From positions 78,753 to 142,752 of the forward strand of contig NZ_JBFEGG010000005.1 of the NCBI RefSeq assembly GCF_047228935.1: DNA of 64,000 nt, read 5' to 3'. The stretch's first letter is position 1, and the number at the start of each line of letters is the position of its first letter. Shown here one piece after another: positions 39,746-47,539 of the stretch. Below the pieces are notes generated by a model, which worked only from the letters and a program-made list of their open reading frames with translations, had not been told where the DNA came from and did no database searches. A program made the position numbers and the translations under genes. This DNA is from Ornithinibacillus sp047228935 (GTDB lineage Bacteria > Bacillota > Bacilli > Bacillales > Amphibacillaceae).

Positions 39746-40804
39746 TTGCATAAATTAGAAACATTAGGTTGGAAAAATGAAATAGAAATTAATACTGACA
39801 ATGTAGCACGAGTTCTAACGGTACAAAAAAATAGCTACCGTATATCAGATGGTGAAACTGATTACCTTGCGCATTTGAGTGGGAAATTTTTAAACGAGGC
39901 ATTAAGTCCAATAGATTTTCCGGCAGTTGGCGATTGGGTGGAAGTTCAAAAGTTACAAGATGAGAAAAAAGCTGTTATTAGAAAAGTTCTACCTAGATCT
40001 AGTCAATTTGTGAGACAGGCTGCAGGGCTAAGAACCGATCCACAGATTGTGGCAGCAAATATTGATACGGTATTTATTGTGAACTCGTTAAACTATGACT
40101 TAAATGTAAGAAGGATAGAACGGTATATCTTACTTGCATATGAAAGTGGTGCAACACCTGTAGTATTACTGACAAAGAGAGACCAAGCTACTGAAGAAGA
40201 AATTGAACAGGCGATTTCTTCCGTAAGTGAGGTTGCAATAGGAGTGCCGATTCTTACGATTAGTAGTTTGACCGGTGATGGGATGGAAGAATTTAAAAAG
40301 GAGTTGCCTGAAGGGAAAACTGGGGCATTATTAGGTTCTTCTGGAGTTGGGAAGTCGACTATCATTAACGCTTTACTCGGGGTTCAGGTACAAGAGACTA
40401 AGGATATCCGTGAAGATGATAGTAAAGGACGTCATACAACTACCCATCGGGAAATGTTTCTGCTTCCTAGTGGAGCACTTCTCATCGATACACCTGGAAT
40501 GCGAGAAATTTCGCTTTGGGACGGAGAAGCAGCAATGGAAACAACTTTCCAAGATATAGAGTCCTTGATAGAGGAATGTCGCTTTACAGACTGTAAACAT
40601 AAGACTGAACCTGGATGCCGTGTACAAGAGGCAATGGAAACAGGGGAGTTATCAGAGGATAGATTCCAAAGTTACTTGAAACTTCAAAGAGAGCTTGCCT
40701 TTGAAAAACGAAAACAAGATCAAAAGGCGAAATTAGAAGAGAAGAGTAGATGGAAGAAAGTTAGTAAAAACCAAAAAGATTCCTATAAGTATAGAACTAG
40801 ATAA
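39746..40804 (+). CDS. rsgA: Ribosome small-subunit-dependent GTPase A
   Basis: Circularly permuted GTPase that checks late 30S maturation. 352 residues: OB-fold (about 20-90), then G4 LTKRD (142-146) before the P-loop GSSGVGKS (197-204) and G3 DTPGM (248-252), the order diagnostic of RsgA, and a zinc finger with Cys278, Cys283, His285 and Cys291. A basic tail (EKRKQDQKAKLEEKSRWKK) ends the protein. It is longer than the B. subtilis YloQ/CpgA type (298), so it may be a second paralogue of the E. coli-like length. The start is TTG, 8 nt after AAGGAGG; this ribosome site can be sequestered by the leader hairpin. Confidence 0.93.
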   Translation: MHKLETLGWKNEIEINTDNVARVLTVQKNSYRISDGETDYLAHLSGKFLNEALSPIDFPAVGDWVEVQKLQDEKKAVIRKVLPRSSQFVRQAAGLRTDPQIVAANIDTVFIVNSLNYDLNVRRIERYILLAYESGATPVVLLTKRDQATEEEIEQAISSVSEVAIGVPILTISSLTGDGMEEFKKELPEGKTGALLGSSGVGKSTIINALLGVQVQETKDIREDDSKGRHTTTHREMFLLPSGALLIDTPGMREISLWDGEAAMETTFQDIESLIEECRFTDCKHKTEPGCRVQEAMETGELSEDRFQSYLKLQRELAFEKRKQDQKAKLEEKSRWKKVSKNQKDSYKYRTR

Positions 40805-40812
40805 ATCCGAAA

Positions 40813-40847
40813 GAGGCATTGACCCAAATGTGGGCTGATGCCTTTTT
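40813..40847. terminator. Terminator between rsgA and the HD-domain gene
   Basis: GAGGCATTGACCC and GGGCTGATGCCT form a stem with an internal loop, followed by TTTTT on the plus strand. Confidence 0.75.
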
Positions 40848-41386
40848 CATTGGAATACCCGACGAACTAGTTCCTCGTACTCCTGAAAGTAAGGAGGGAT
40901 ATCATGACTTTCTAATCCATAGTACATATTTTGACAGATTGATTCGTTGTACCATTTTTGCTCCTCAACCCCAGCGTTAAAGTTATCCCAAACCTTATGA
41001 CCATTTACTGTGAGATCTTTTTCCAAGCCAAGCAAATTATCCAGTTTATCGGCAATAATTAAAAATTTGACTTCTTTATCAGCATATTTAATCGTTTCAA
41101 TGGTATGAGTTTTACGTTCCTTCCATGACTTAGATTTATCTTCTGTATGAGCAGCGACTATTTCGGCAACCTTTTTACCGAAATGCTTTTCAATATCCTC
41201 TATTTCATAAATTGTATCTTCAACGACATCATGTAAATAAGCTGCACATACTAATTCATCAGAGAACCCCTCTTTTTCTAGTCTTTCAGCAACCCGGATT
41301 GGATGGGTAATATAATCATCATTAGAATTTTTACGTTTTTGTCCAGCATGAGCTCGTGTTGCGAAATCTTTAGCCTTTTCTTTCAA
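40847..41386 (-). CDS. HD-domain hydrolase, small alarmone hydrolase (MESH1-like) candidate
   Basis: 179 residues, entirely an HD domain of the RelA/SpoT hydrolase type: ATRAHAGQKRKNSNDDYITHPIRVA (about 9-33), HDVVEDT (H52, D53, E56, D57) and IADKLDNL (D113, N117). These are the residues that bind Mn and hydrolyse (p)ppGpp in Rel-type enzymes; there is no synthetase or TGS domain. The length equals that of metazoan MESH1. Other nucleoside pyrophosphohydrolase activity is possible. It is convergent with rsgA, whose product is a known (p)ppGpp target in Firmicutes. Confidence 0.8.
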   Translation of the reverse strand: MKEKAKDFATRAHAGQKRKNSNDDYITHPIRVAERLEKEGFSDELVCAAYLHDVVEDTIYEIEDIEKHFGKKVAEIVAAHTEDKSKSWKERKTHTIETIKYADKEVKFLIIADKLDNLLGLEKDLTVNGHKVWDNFNAGVEEQKWYNESICQNMYYGLESHDIPPYFQEYEELVRRVFQ

Positions 41387-41517
41387 AATAAGTTTCCCCT
41401 TTCACTAACTGGTTATCCTTTATTATATAGTACGAAAAGACTATCGTCACATTACTTTCATTCATTGAAAGAAACAAGTAAACTGGAAAGTAGATAACTT
41501 GGATTGGAAGTGTGAAT

Positions 41518-42576
41518 ATGGCTGAACAAGGTATTAACAAACGTAAAACAGAACACATTCGTTTATGTCTCACGGATCAAGTTGAAGGTGTGAATAAAAG
41601 TACTGGATTAGAAGGGATTTCCTTTATTCATAATGCATTACCAGAAATCAACTTCTCTAATATAAAAATAAATACATCCTTTTTACAGAAGGAAGTAAAT
41701 GCACCATTTCTAGTAAGTTCCATGACTGGTGGTTCAGAGTTAGCTACAGAAATTAACCACAATTTAGCTATAGCAGCAGAAGAGCGAGGATGGGCAATTG
41801 CGCTTGGCTCAACAAGGGCATTACTAGAAAGTGACAAGCATCAAGATTCATTTTTAATACGTAAACAAGCTCCAAATGTGCCTTTGATTGCCAACCTAGG
41901 AGCAGTACAGCTTAACTATGGTTACGGTCCAGAGCACGCACAACGAATTGTCGATTTAACAGAAGCAGATGCTCTTTATCTTCATCTAAATACATTGCAA
42001 GAAGTGATTCAAGATGAGGGCGATTTAAACTTTGATAATTTGCTACCTAAAATAGAAGAAGTATGTAATAAACTAGACGTTCCAGTTGGTGTGAAGGAAG
42101 TAGGTTTTGGAATAGATGGTACAGTTGCCAGAAAGCTACATGATGTTGGAGTATCATTTATTGATGTCGCGGGTGCTGGAGGTACGTCTTGGAGTCAGGT
42201 TGAAAAGCTACGTTCTCAGGATCCTTTACGAAAAGCTGCAGCTGAAGCATTTAATAGCTGGGGAATACCAACGAAGGATTGTATAGTGTCCGTACGGAAC
42301 GAGCTAGAGAATGTGCCTTTAGTAGCTAGTGGCGGTATGAAAACTGGACTTGATGCCGCTAAAGCAATTACTATTGGTGCTGATATAATCGGTTTTGCAA
42401 GATCACTTCTACAAGCAGCAACAGATTCAGTAGAAGAAGTAGTGAAAGTAATGGAACAAATTGAATTTGAACTAAAAATAACGATGTTTGGTATCGGGGC
42501 GAAAGACTTAAGTGAACTGAAGAACACAAACAGGGTTACGGTTATGGGCCGTTCGTTATTAGACAGAGAGGACTAA
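41518..42576 (+). CDS. fni: Isopentenyl-diphosphate delta-isomerase, type II (FMN-dependent)
   Basis: Interconverts IPP and DMAPP for isoprenoid synthesis. 352 residues, FMN-binding TIM barrel: NKRKTEHIRLCL (about 7-18), FLVSSMTGGSE (about 63-73), the AIALGSTRALLES segment, GVKEVGFGI (about 192-200) and ASGGMKTGLDAAKAI (about 261-275). Type II enzymes often accompany the mevalonate route, but no other pathway gene is in the window. Start choice: GTG 41512 opens the frame, while ATG 41518 lies 7 nt after GGAAG. Confidence 0.93.
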   Translation: MAEQGINKRKTEHIRLCLTDQVEGVNKSTGLEGISFIHNALPEINFSNIKINTSFLQKEVNAPFLVSSMTGGSELATEINHNLAIAAEERGWAIALGSTRALLESDKHQDSFLIRKQAPNVPLIANLGAVQLNYGYGPEHAQRIVDLTEADALYLHLNTLQEVIQDEGDLNFDNLLPKIEEVCNKLDVPVGVKEVGFGIDGTVARKLHDVGVSFIDVAGAGGTSWSQVEKLRSQDPLRKAAAEAFNSWGIPTKDCIVSVRNELENVPLVASGGMKTGLDAAKAITIGADIIGFARSLLQAATDSVEEVVKVMEQIEFELKITMFGIGAKDLSELKNTNRVTVMGRSLLDRED

Positions 42577-42607
42577 GCGATTTTTTATCGTTTAGTTCTT
42601 TTTTTTT
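42572..42607 (+). terminator. Terminator of fni
   Basis: ACTAAGCGAT (42572-42581) and ATCGTTTAGT (42587-42596), with one G-T pair, then TCTTTTTTTTT. The left arm contains the fni stop codon. Confidence 0.88.
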
Positions 42608-42646
42608 GGAGTTGGCAAGGGCTATTTCCGCCCTAGTTGACGAATT

Positions 42647-42709
42647 CTTCAGGATTTCACTTCCCGCCTTCAGGATTCCCCTTAATCCCCATAAATTCCC
42701 AATATAGAT
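42647..42709. repeat. Short diverged array, 21-nt period
   Basis: CTTCAGGATT begins at 42647 and 42668, 21 nt apart, and a weaker third unit follows. It has no open frame. Period and head (CTTCxGG) resemble the array at 60093-60189. Confidence 0.45.
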
Positions 42710-42759
42710 ATAGCTCCCAAACAAATACTAATCATAAAACCAAATAAAGGAGCTTTTGG

Positions 42760-43602
42760 ATGGATAAAGAAATGTTTGAAGGTAGTGATTTTAAGTATAT
42801 TCCAATGACATCACTGGAAAGTAGAATGGGGCATGAGGTCGCGGAGGATGTTTACTATTATACGAATCAGATCGTTAATATTATTTTCATCGGTAATCCT
42901 GGGAACGGCAAATGGTATTTAATTGATGCAGGAATGCCAAGATCTGCACCCGAAACGATTAACCAAGTAGCAGAACGGTTTGGAGAGGGGAGAGAACCAG
43001 AAGCAATCATTTTAACCCATGGGCATTTTGACCATGTAGGCGGGTTAGTGGAGTTGTTAGAAAAGTGGGATGTTCCAGTATATGCTCATGAAAAGGAAGT
43101 TCCATATTTGACTGGAGAATTGAGTTATCCGGAACCTGACCCTACTGTTGAAGGTGGAATGCTGGCGAAAATATCTACAATTTATCCGAATGAGCCAATA
43201 AATATTCGTCCACACTTACAACTACTACCGAAAGATGGGACATTACTAGGGCTAGAAGAGTGGAAATGGGTCCACACTCCAGGGCATACACCAGGTCATG
43301 TTTCGCTTTTTAGGGAACGGGATAGTTTATTAATCTCTGGAGATGCGTTTGTGACCGTTAGACAAGATTCTTTTTATAAGGTATTAACGCAACAACCTGA
43401 AGTTTGCGGACCACCTAGATATTTAACTACAGATTGGCGAGCTGCTAAAACATCGGTAGAGATATTACAAGAACTAAATCCTAAAACGGTTATTCCTGGG
43501 CACGGAATATCGTTAAAAGGGGAAGAGTTAACCAAGGGGTTAAGGGAATTAGTTGCTAATTTTGAGCAAGTTGCTGTTCCGGATTATGGAAAATATATAT
43601 AG
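42760..43602 (+). CDS. MBL-fold metallohydrolase
   Basis: 280 residues with a complete metallo-beta-lactamase core: LTHGHFDHVGG (about 86-96), TPGHTPGHVSLF (about 178-189), ISGDAF (about 199-204) and a final PGHG (about 249-252), so both zinc sites appear intact. It belongs to the broad glyoxalase II/lactonase-like group; substrate unknown. No close similarity to the MBL protein at 9788 beyond the core motifs. AAAGGAGCTTTTGG precedes the ATG. Confidence 0.82.
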   Translation: MDKEMFEGSDFKYIPMTSLESRMGHEVAEDVYYYTNQIVNIIFIGNPGNGKWYLIDAGMPRSAPETINQVAERFGEGREPEAIILTHGHFDHVGGLVELLEKWDVPVYAHEKEVPYLTGELSYPEPDPTVEGGMLAKISTIYPNEPINIRPHLQLLPKDGTLLGLEEWKWVHTPGHTPGHVSLFRERDSLLISGDAFVTVRQDSFYKVLTQQPEVCGPPRYLTTDWRAAKTSVEILQELNPKTVIPGHGISLKGEELTKGLRELVANFEQVAVPDYGKYI

Positions 43603-43674
43603 ATAATAAGCACAACGTTATCCAATAAAAATAATATTGTGCTAAAATACCTATAAAGTGAAAGAGGTGCGGAA

Positions 43675-44394
43675 ATGAAAATTGAAATATGGTCTGACTT
43701 TGTCTGTCCGTTTTGCTATATAGGTAAGCGCAGATTGGAGTTAGCGTTAAATGAATTTGCACATCGTGAACAGGTGCAAATAGAGTATAGAAGCTATGAG
43801 CTAGATCCGGAGGCAGTTGCTAATCCAAATCAAAGTGTTCATGAGTATTTAGCTAATAGAAAAGGAATGTCTGTTGAAAAGGCAAGGGAGCAAAACGCCA
43901 ACGTAGCTAAACAGGCTGAGACGGTAGGTTTAACTTATAACTTTGATACGATGCAACATACGAATACTTTTGATGCGCATCGAGTGGCTAAATACGCTGC
44001 AACGAAAAATTTAGGAAAAGAAATCACGGAGAAATTACTACAAGCTTATTTTACTGATTCAGAATTAATCAGTGACCATGATACATTAAAAAGACTTGCA
44101 ACAGATGTTGGACTAGACGGAGAAGAAGTAGAGGATTTATTAGAAACAAACCGTTTTGCTAAGCGAGTTCGGGAAGACGAAGACCTTGCAACCCAGATTG
44201 GTGTCGGTGGTGTTCCTTTCTTCGTTTTTAATGAGAAATATGCAATTTCTGGTGCGCAGCCTAAAGAAGTGTTTCAAGAAGTGTTAGAAAAAGTGTGGGA
44301 AGAAGAAAGCAAAAAGCCGATGTTGAAAAACTTAAACCCAGAAGGTTCAAAAACTTCTTATTGTACTGGAGACGACTGTGAAGTAGATGAATAA
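43675..44394 (+). CDS. DsbA-family oxidoreductase (FrnE-like)
   Basis: 239 residues, thioredoxin fold with a helical insertion. The active-site motif is CPFC in WSDFVCPFCYIGKRRLE (about 6-22), close to the N-terminus with no signal peptide, so it is cytosolic like FrnE and 2-hydroxychromene isomerase relatives, not an exported disulfide oxidase. The cis-proline loop is GVGGVPFFVF (about 181-190). A second cysteine pair, YCTGDDC, ends the protein. Probably a redox or isomerase enzyme; polyketide-associated FrnE gives only the family name. AAAGAGGTGCGG precedes the ATG. Confidence 0.85.
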   Translation: MKIEIWSDFVCPFCYIGKRRLELALNEFAHREQVQIEYRSYELDPEAVANPNQSVHEYLANRKGMSVEKAREQNANVAKQAETVGLTYNFDTMQHTNTFDAHRVAKYAATKNLGKEITEKLLQAYFTDSELISDHDTLKRLATDVGLDGEEVEDLLETNRFAKRVREDEDLATQIGVGGVPFFVFNEKYAISGAQPKEVFQEVLEKVWEEESKKPMLKNLNPEGSKTSYCTGDDCEVDE

Positions 44395-44406
44395 TATGAT
44401 TTGATT

Positions 44407-44435
44407 GCTTGCTGAAAATGGCAAGCTTTTTCTTT
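44407..44435 (+). terminator. Terminator of the DsbA-like gene
   Basis: GCTTGC (44407-44412) and GCAAGC (44421-44426) with a TTTTTCTTTTG tail. Confidence 0.7.
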
Positions 44436-44501
44436 TGTTAAAATGCATCTATGTGCAGCTATGCTAGAGGTCATATATAGGATAATGGTAACGTTAGGCG
44501 C

Positions 44502-44530
44502 TTGATTTTATTATTTTCTAACTATATAAT
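44502..44530 (+). promoter_or_regulatory. Promoter of yclNOP
   Basis: TTGATT (44502-44507), a 17-nt spacer and TATAAT (44525-44530). The Fur box lies just downstream. Confidence 0.75.
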
Positions 44531-44540
44531 AAAATTGTAC

Positions 44541-44574
44541 TTAGAATGATAATCATTTTCAATTAACATTCTAA
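44541..44574. promoter_or_regulatory. Fur box upstream of yclN
   Basis: TGATAATCATTTTCA (44547-44561) matches the 7-1-7 Fur core at 14 of 15 positions. It lies inside a wider inverted repeat TTAGAATG (44541-44548)/CATTCTAA (44567-44574), just after the predicted transcription start. Confidence 0.85.
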
Positions 44575-44600
44575 GAATAAACCAGTTATGAGGATTACAT

Positions 44601-45557
44601 ATGAAATTATGGATGTTAATTATAGTAGGTATAGTCCTGTCTATTATTTCGTTATTTATAGGAGCTATTGATATAAGTTTACGTGATTTGCTAGATTTTG
44701 AGTCTGATAAGGTACAAATATTTCTCGTTAGTAGAGTACCACGTTTAATGGCGATTATCTTGGCTGGAGCTGGAATGAGTATTGCTGGATTAATTATGCA
44801 AAGCTTAAGCCGTAATAAATTCGTTTCCCCTACGACTGCAGGAACATTAGATGCTGCTAAGTTAGGTATAATGATTTCCATGTTGTTCTTAACGAATGTT
44901 ACGTATACACAGCAAGTAATGTTCAGTTTTGCGTTTGCACTTGCAGGTACTTTTATTTTTATGCAAATTTTAGATCGTATCAAATTTAAAGACGTTATTT
45001 TCGTTCCGTTAATCGGAATTATGTATGGAAACATTTTGTCATCCATTACAACATTTTTTGGGTATGAGGCAGATATCCTCCAAAATATTTCTTCGTGGTT
45101 AATGGGTAGTTTTACACTAATTATCTCTGGTCGATACGAACTGCTATATATAAGTGTGCCGGCTATTATACTCGCTTACCTTTATGCGAATAAGTTTACG
45201 GTAGCTGGTATGGGAGAGGATTTTGCTAAAAATTTAGGGCTAAGCTATAAGGTTGTACTAAATATTGGGCTAGTTCTAGTTGCCATCATTTCTACATCTG
45301 TCGTACTAACTGTCGGTGTTATACCGTTTCTAGGTCTTATTGTTCCAAATATCGTATCACTTTATATGGGTGACAATTTACGAAAAACGATTCCACATAC
45401 TATGGCACTTGGGGTTGTCTTCTTATTAATATGTGACATTATTGGACGCATCATTATTCACCCGTATGAGATACCTGTAAACGTAACCGTAGCGGTAATT
45501 GGAAGTGCGATCTTCTTAATGATGTTATTTAGGGGGAGAGCATATGCGAAAAAATAG
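44601..45557 (+). CDS. yclN: Ferric-siderophore ABC transporter permease (YclN-like)
   Basis: 318 residues, FecCD-type permease with about nine membrane helices and the family pattern RVPRLMAIILAGAGMSIAGLIMQ (about 45-67) and GVIPFLGLIVPNIVS (about 239-253). First gene of an importer that, by order and resemblance, matches B. subtilis yclNOPQ, the petrobactin uptake system; a catecholate or mixed catecholate/carboxylate siderophore is therefore the likely cargo. GAGGATTACAT precedes the ATG. It overlaps yclO by 14 nt. Confidence 0.9.
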   Translation: MKLWMLIIVGIVLSIISLFIGAIDISLRDLLDFESDKVQIFLVSRVPRLMAIILAGAGMSIAGLIMQSLSRNKFVSPTTAGTLDAAKLGIMISMLFLTNVTYTQQVMFSFAFALAGTFIFMQILDRIKFKDVIFVPLIGIMYGNILSSITTFFGYEADILQNISSWLMGSFTLIISGRYELLYISVPAIILAYLYANKFTVAGMGEDFAKNLGLSYKVVLNIGLVLVAIISTSVVLTVGVIPFLGLIVPNIVSLYMGDNLRKTIPHTMALGVVFLLICDIIGRIIIHPYEIPVNVTVAVIGSAIFLMMLFRGRAYAKK

Positions 45558-46500
45558 TTGGAAGTTAATTGTTTTACTAGTTTTAGCCATTATTTGTGTA
45601 TTACTTTATGCTTTTTATGATATTAAAGGTGGCTTTGATTATGCCTTTCCGAGGCGTATGATAAAAATTGCGGCTATGGTTGTGACGGGAATTGCAATCT
45701 CATATGCTACGGTTGTGTTCCAAACGATAACGCAAAATCGTATCTTGACTCCATCTGTAATGGGAATGGATTCGATGTATGGAGTAGTCCAAACATTGAT
45801 TTACTTCTTTGCGGGATCGATGTCGGTATGGGTGGTTAACAAATATTTAAACTTTGGCGCAGCGATTTTAGCGATGGTTTTATTTGCACTAATTCTATAT
45901 CGCTTCCTATTCCGTTCAGATAAGCATCCTATTTATCTACTACTATTAATCGGTATGATAATAGGGACACTATTAGGTAGTTTTGTAACATTCTTACAAG
46001 TGTTAATTGATCCAGTTGAATATTTAAGTTTACAGTCAATGTTATTTGCTAGTTTTACAAAAGTTAAAGCAGAGCTGTTATATATTGCTATTGTCATATT
46101 AATCACGTCGTTTATTTATGGATTCCGTATGATGAGTAAGCTCGATGTTATGTCACTTGGTCGCGAAAATGCAATGAACCTTGGAATAAATTATGACCGA
46201 ATGGTAATGAATATTTTAATTTTATCATCAGTACTAATTGCGACTTCGACTGCATTGGTTGGTCCTATTACATTTTTTGGATTAATTGTAGCAAACTTAT
46301 CCTATCAATTTTTAGTGACTTATAAACACTCTATATTGATTCTAGGTGCAAGCTTAATTAGTATTATCGCTTTAGTTGGAGGGCAATTCCTCGTAGAACA
46401 TATTCTTGAATTACGAACAACACTAAGCGTTATTATTAATTTTATTGGTGGTATTTACTTCATTTACTTATTACTAAAAGAAAGTAGGTCTGCAAAATGA
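45544..46500 (+). CDS. yclO: Ferric-siderophore ABC transporter permease (YclO-like)
   Basis: 318 residues, the second FecCD-type permease, with about nine helices and the segments ATVVFQTITQNRILTPSVMG (about 60-79) and VGPITFFGLIVANLSYQFL (about 239-257). It forms a heterodimer with YclN. Its ATG lies inside the end of yclN (14-nt overlap) after GGGGGAGAGCAT, and its stop overlaps yclP by 4 nt, indicating coupled translation in the order permease-permease-ATPase. Confidence 0.9.
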   Translation: MRKNSWKLIVLLVLAIICVLLYAFYDIKGGFDYAFPRRMIKIAAMVVTGIAISYATVVFQTITQNRILTPSVMGMDSMYGVVQTLIYFFAGSMSVWVVNKYLNFGAAILAMVLFALILYRFLFRSDKHPIYLLLLIGMIIGTLLGSFVTFLQVLIDPVEYLSLQSMLFASFTKVKAELLYIAIVILITSFIYGFRMMSKLDVMSLGRENAMNLGINYDRMVMNILILSSVLIATSTALVGPITFFGLIVANLSYQFLVTYKHSILILGASLISIIALVGGQFLVEHILELRTTLSVIINFIGGIYFIYLLLKESRSAK

Positions 46501-47264
46501 TTAATATAAAAGAATTGACGAAGCGATATGGGAAGAAAAATGTCATAGAAAAAGTTTCACTCACGATTGAACCTGGAACTATTACTTCCTTTATTGGACC
46601 GAATGGTGCAGGTAAATCAACATTATTATCCATGGTCAGTCGTCTATTAGAAGCAGATACAGGTGAAGTATTATTAGACCAAAATAATGTGAAAAAGTGG
46701 AAGTCCGATGAATTTGCGAAACGTGTATCGATTTTAAAGCAATCTAACTTTATGAATGTACGTTTAACAGTCCGAGAATTAATCTCATTCGGTCGTTATC
46801 CTTATTCTAAAGGTCGTCTTACAGAAATGGATGAGAAATATGTGGACCAAGCAATTGAATATATGAACTTAGGTGATATGCAGGATCAATTTATTGATGA
46901 GTTATCAGGAGGGCAGAAACAACGTGCATTTATCGCGATGGTTATTGCCCAAGATACAGATTATATATTACTGGATGAGCCATTGAACAACTTAGATATG
47001 AAACATTCGGTTCAAATTATGAAGATATTGCGTAAGCTTGTAGATGAGCTTGGTAAAACAGTTGTAATTGTATTGCATGATATTAATTTTGCATCTGTTT
47101 ATTCGGATCGTATTGTTGCTTTGAAGGATGGAAAACTGGTGAAAAATGGTCCTACAAGCGAAATTATTAATTCTGCTTCTCTTCGTGATATATATGATAT
47201 GGATATTCCGGTTCAAGTACAGGATGGCTGCCGTATTTGTGTATACTTTAATTCCCATGCATAG
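46497..47264 (+). CDS. yclP: Ferric-siderophore ABC transporter ATP-binding protein (YclP-like)
   Basis: 255 residues with Walker A GPNGAGKST (about 34-42), signature LSGGQKQRA (about 135-143), Walker B YILLDEPLNNLD (about 155-166) and switch histidine in VLHDIN. It energises the YclN/YclO channel. The last gene of the Fur-controlled yclNOP unit; a terminator separates it from yclQ, which has its own promoter. Confidence 0.92.
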   Translation: MINIKELTKRYGKKNVIEKVSLTIEPGTITSFIGPNGAGKSTLLSMVSRLLEADTGEVLLDQNNVKKWKSDEFAKRVSILKQSNFMNVRLTVRELISFGRYPYSKGRLTEMDEKYVDQAIEYMNLGDMQDQFIDELSGGQKQRAFIAMVIAQDTDYILLDEPLNNLDMKHSVQIMKILRKLVDELGKTVVIVLHDINFASVYSDRIVALKDGKLVKNGPTSEIINSASLRDIYDMDIPVQVQDGCRICVYFNSHA

Positions 47265-47282
47265 GTATTATAGAAAAGTAAA

Positions 47283-47339
47283 GGACGTCTTAAACAAAAA
47301 GCTCGTATAAAGCAATGTTTGTTTAAGGCGTTTTTTTTT
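47283..47339 (+). terminator. Terminator of yclNOP
   Basis: ACGTCTTAAACAAA (from 47285) and TTTGTTTAAGGCGT form a 14-bp stem with G-T pairs, followed by eight more T. Confidence 0.82.
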
Positions 47340-47445
47340 GCAAGGAACAAAATCTGGAGTATTAAATGATTGGCGAGCTAGCTCATTAAGTGTTTTATGC
47401 ATTTATAAGGAATTTAAATAATTAGAAAAATATTTCATTTTTATA

Positions 47446-47474
47446 TTGACGAAAGGCGAATTGCCACTTATAAT
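47446..47474 (+). promoter_or_regulatory. Promoter of yclQ
   Basis: TTGACG (47446-47451), a 17-nt spacer and TATAAT (47469-47474): an almost consensus sigma-A promoter. Confidence 0.85.
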
Positions 47475-47509
47475 GAGAATTGTTATCAATGATAATGATT
47501 CTCATTATT
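47473..47509. promoter_or_regulatory. Fur box of yclQ (possibly a double site)
   Basis: TGATAATGATTCTCA (47490-47504) matches the 7-1-7 Fur core with one mismatch; the adjoining TGAGAATTGTTATCA (47474-47488) is a second, weaker match. They cover the start of transcription. Confidence 0.88.
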
Positions 47510-47539
47510 AATAAATTTACATAAAGGGGAAGAAGTAAA

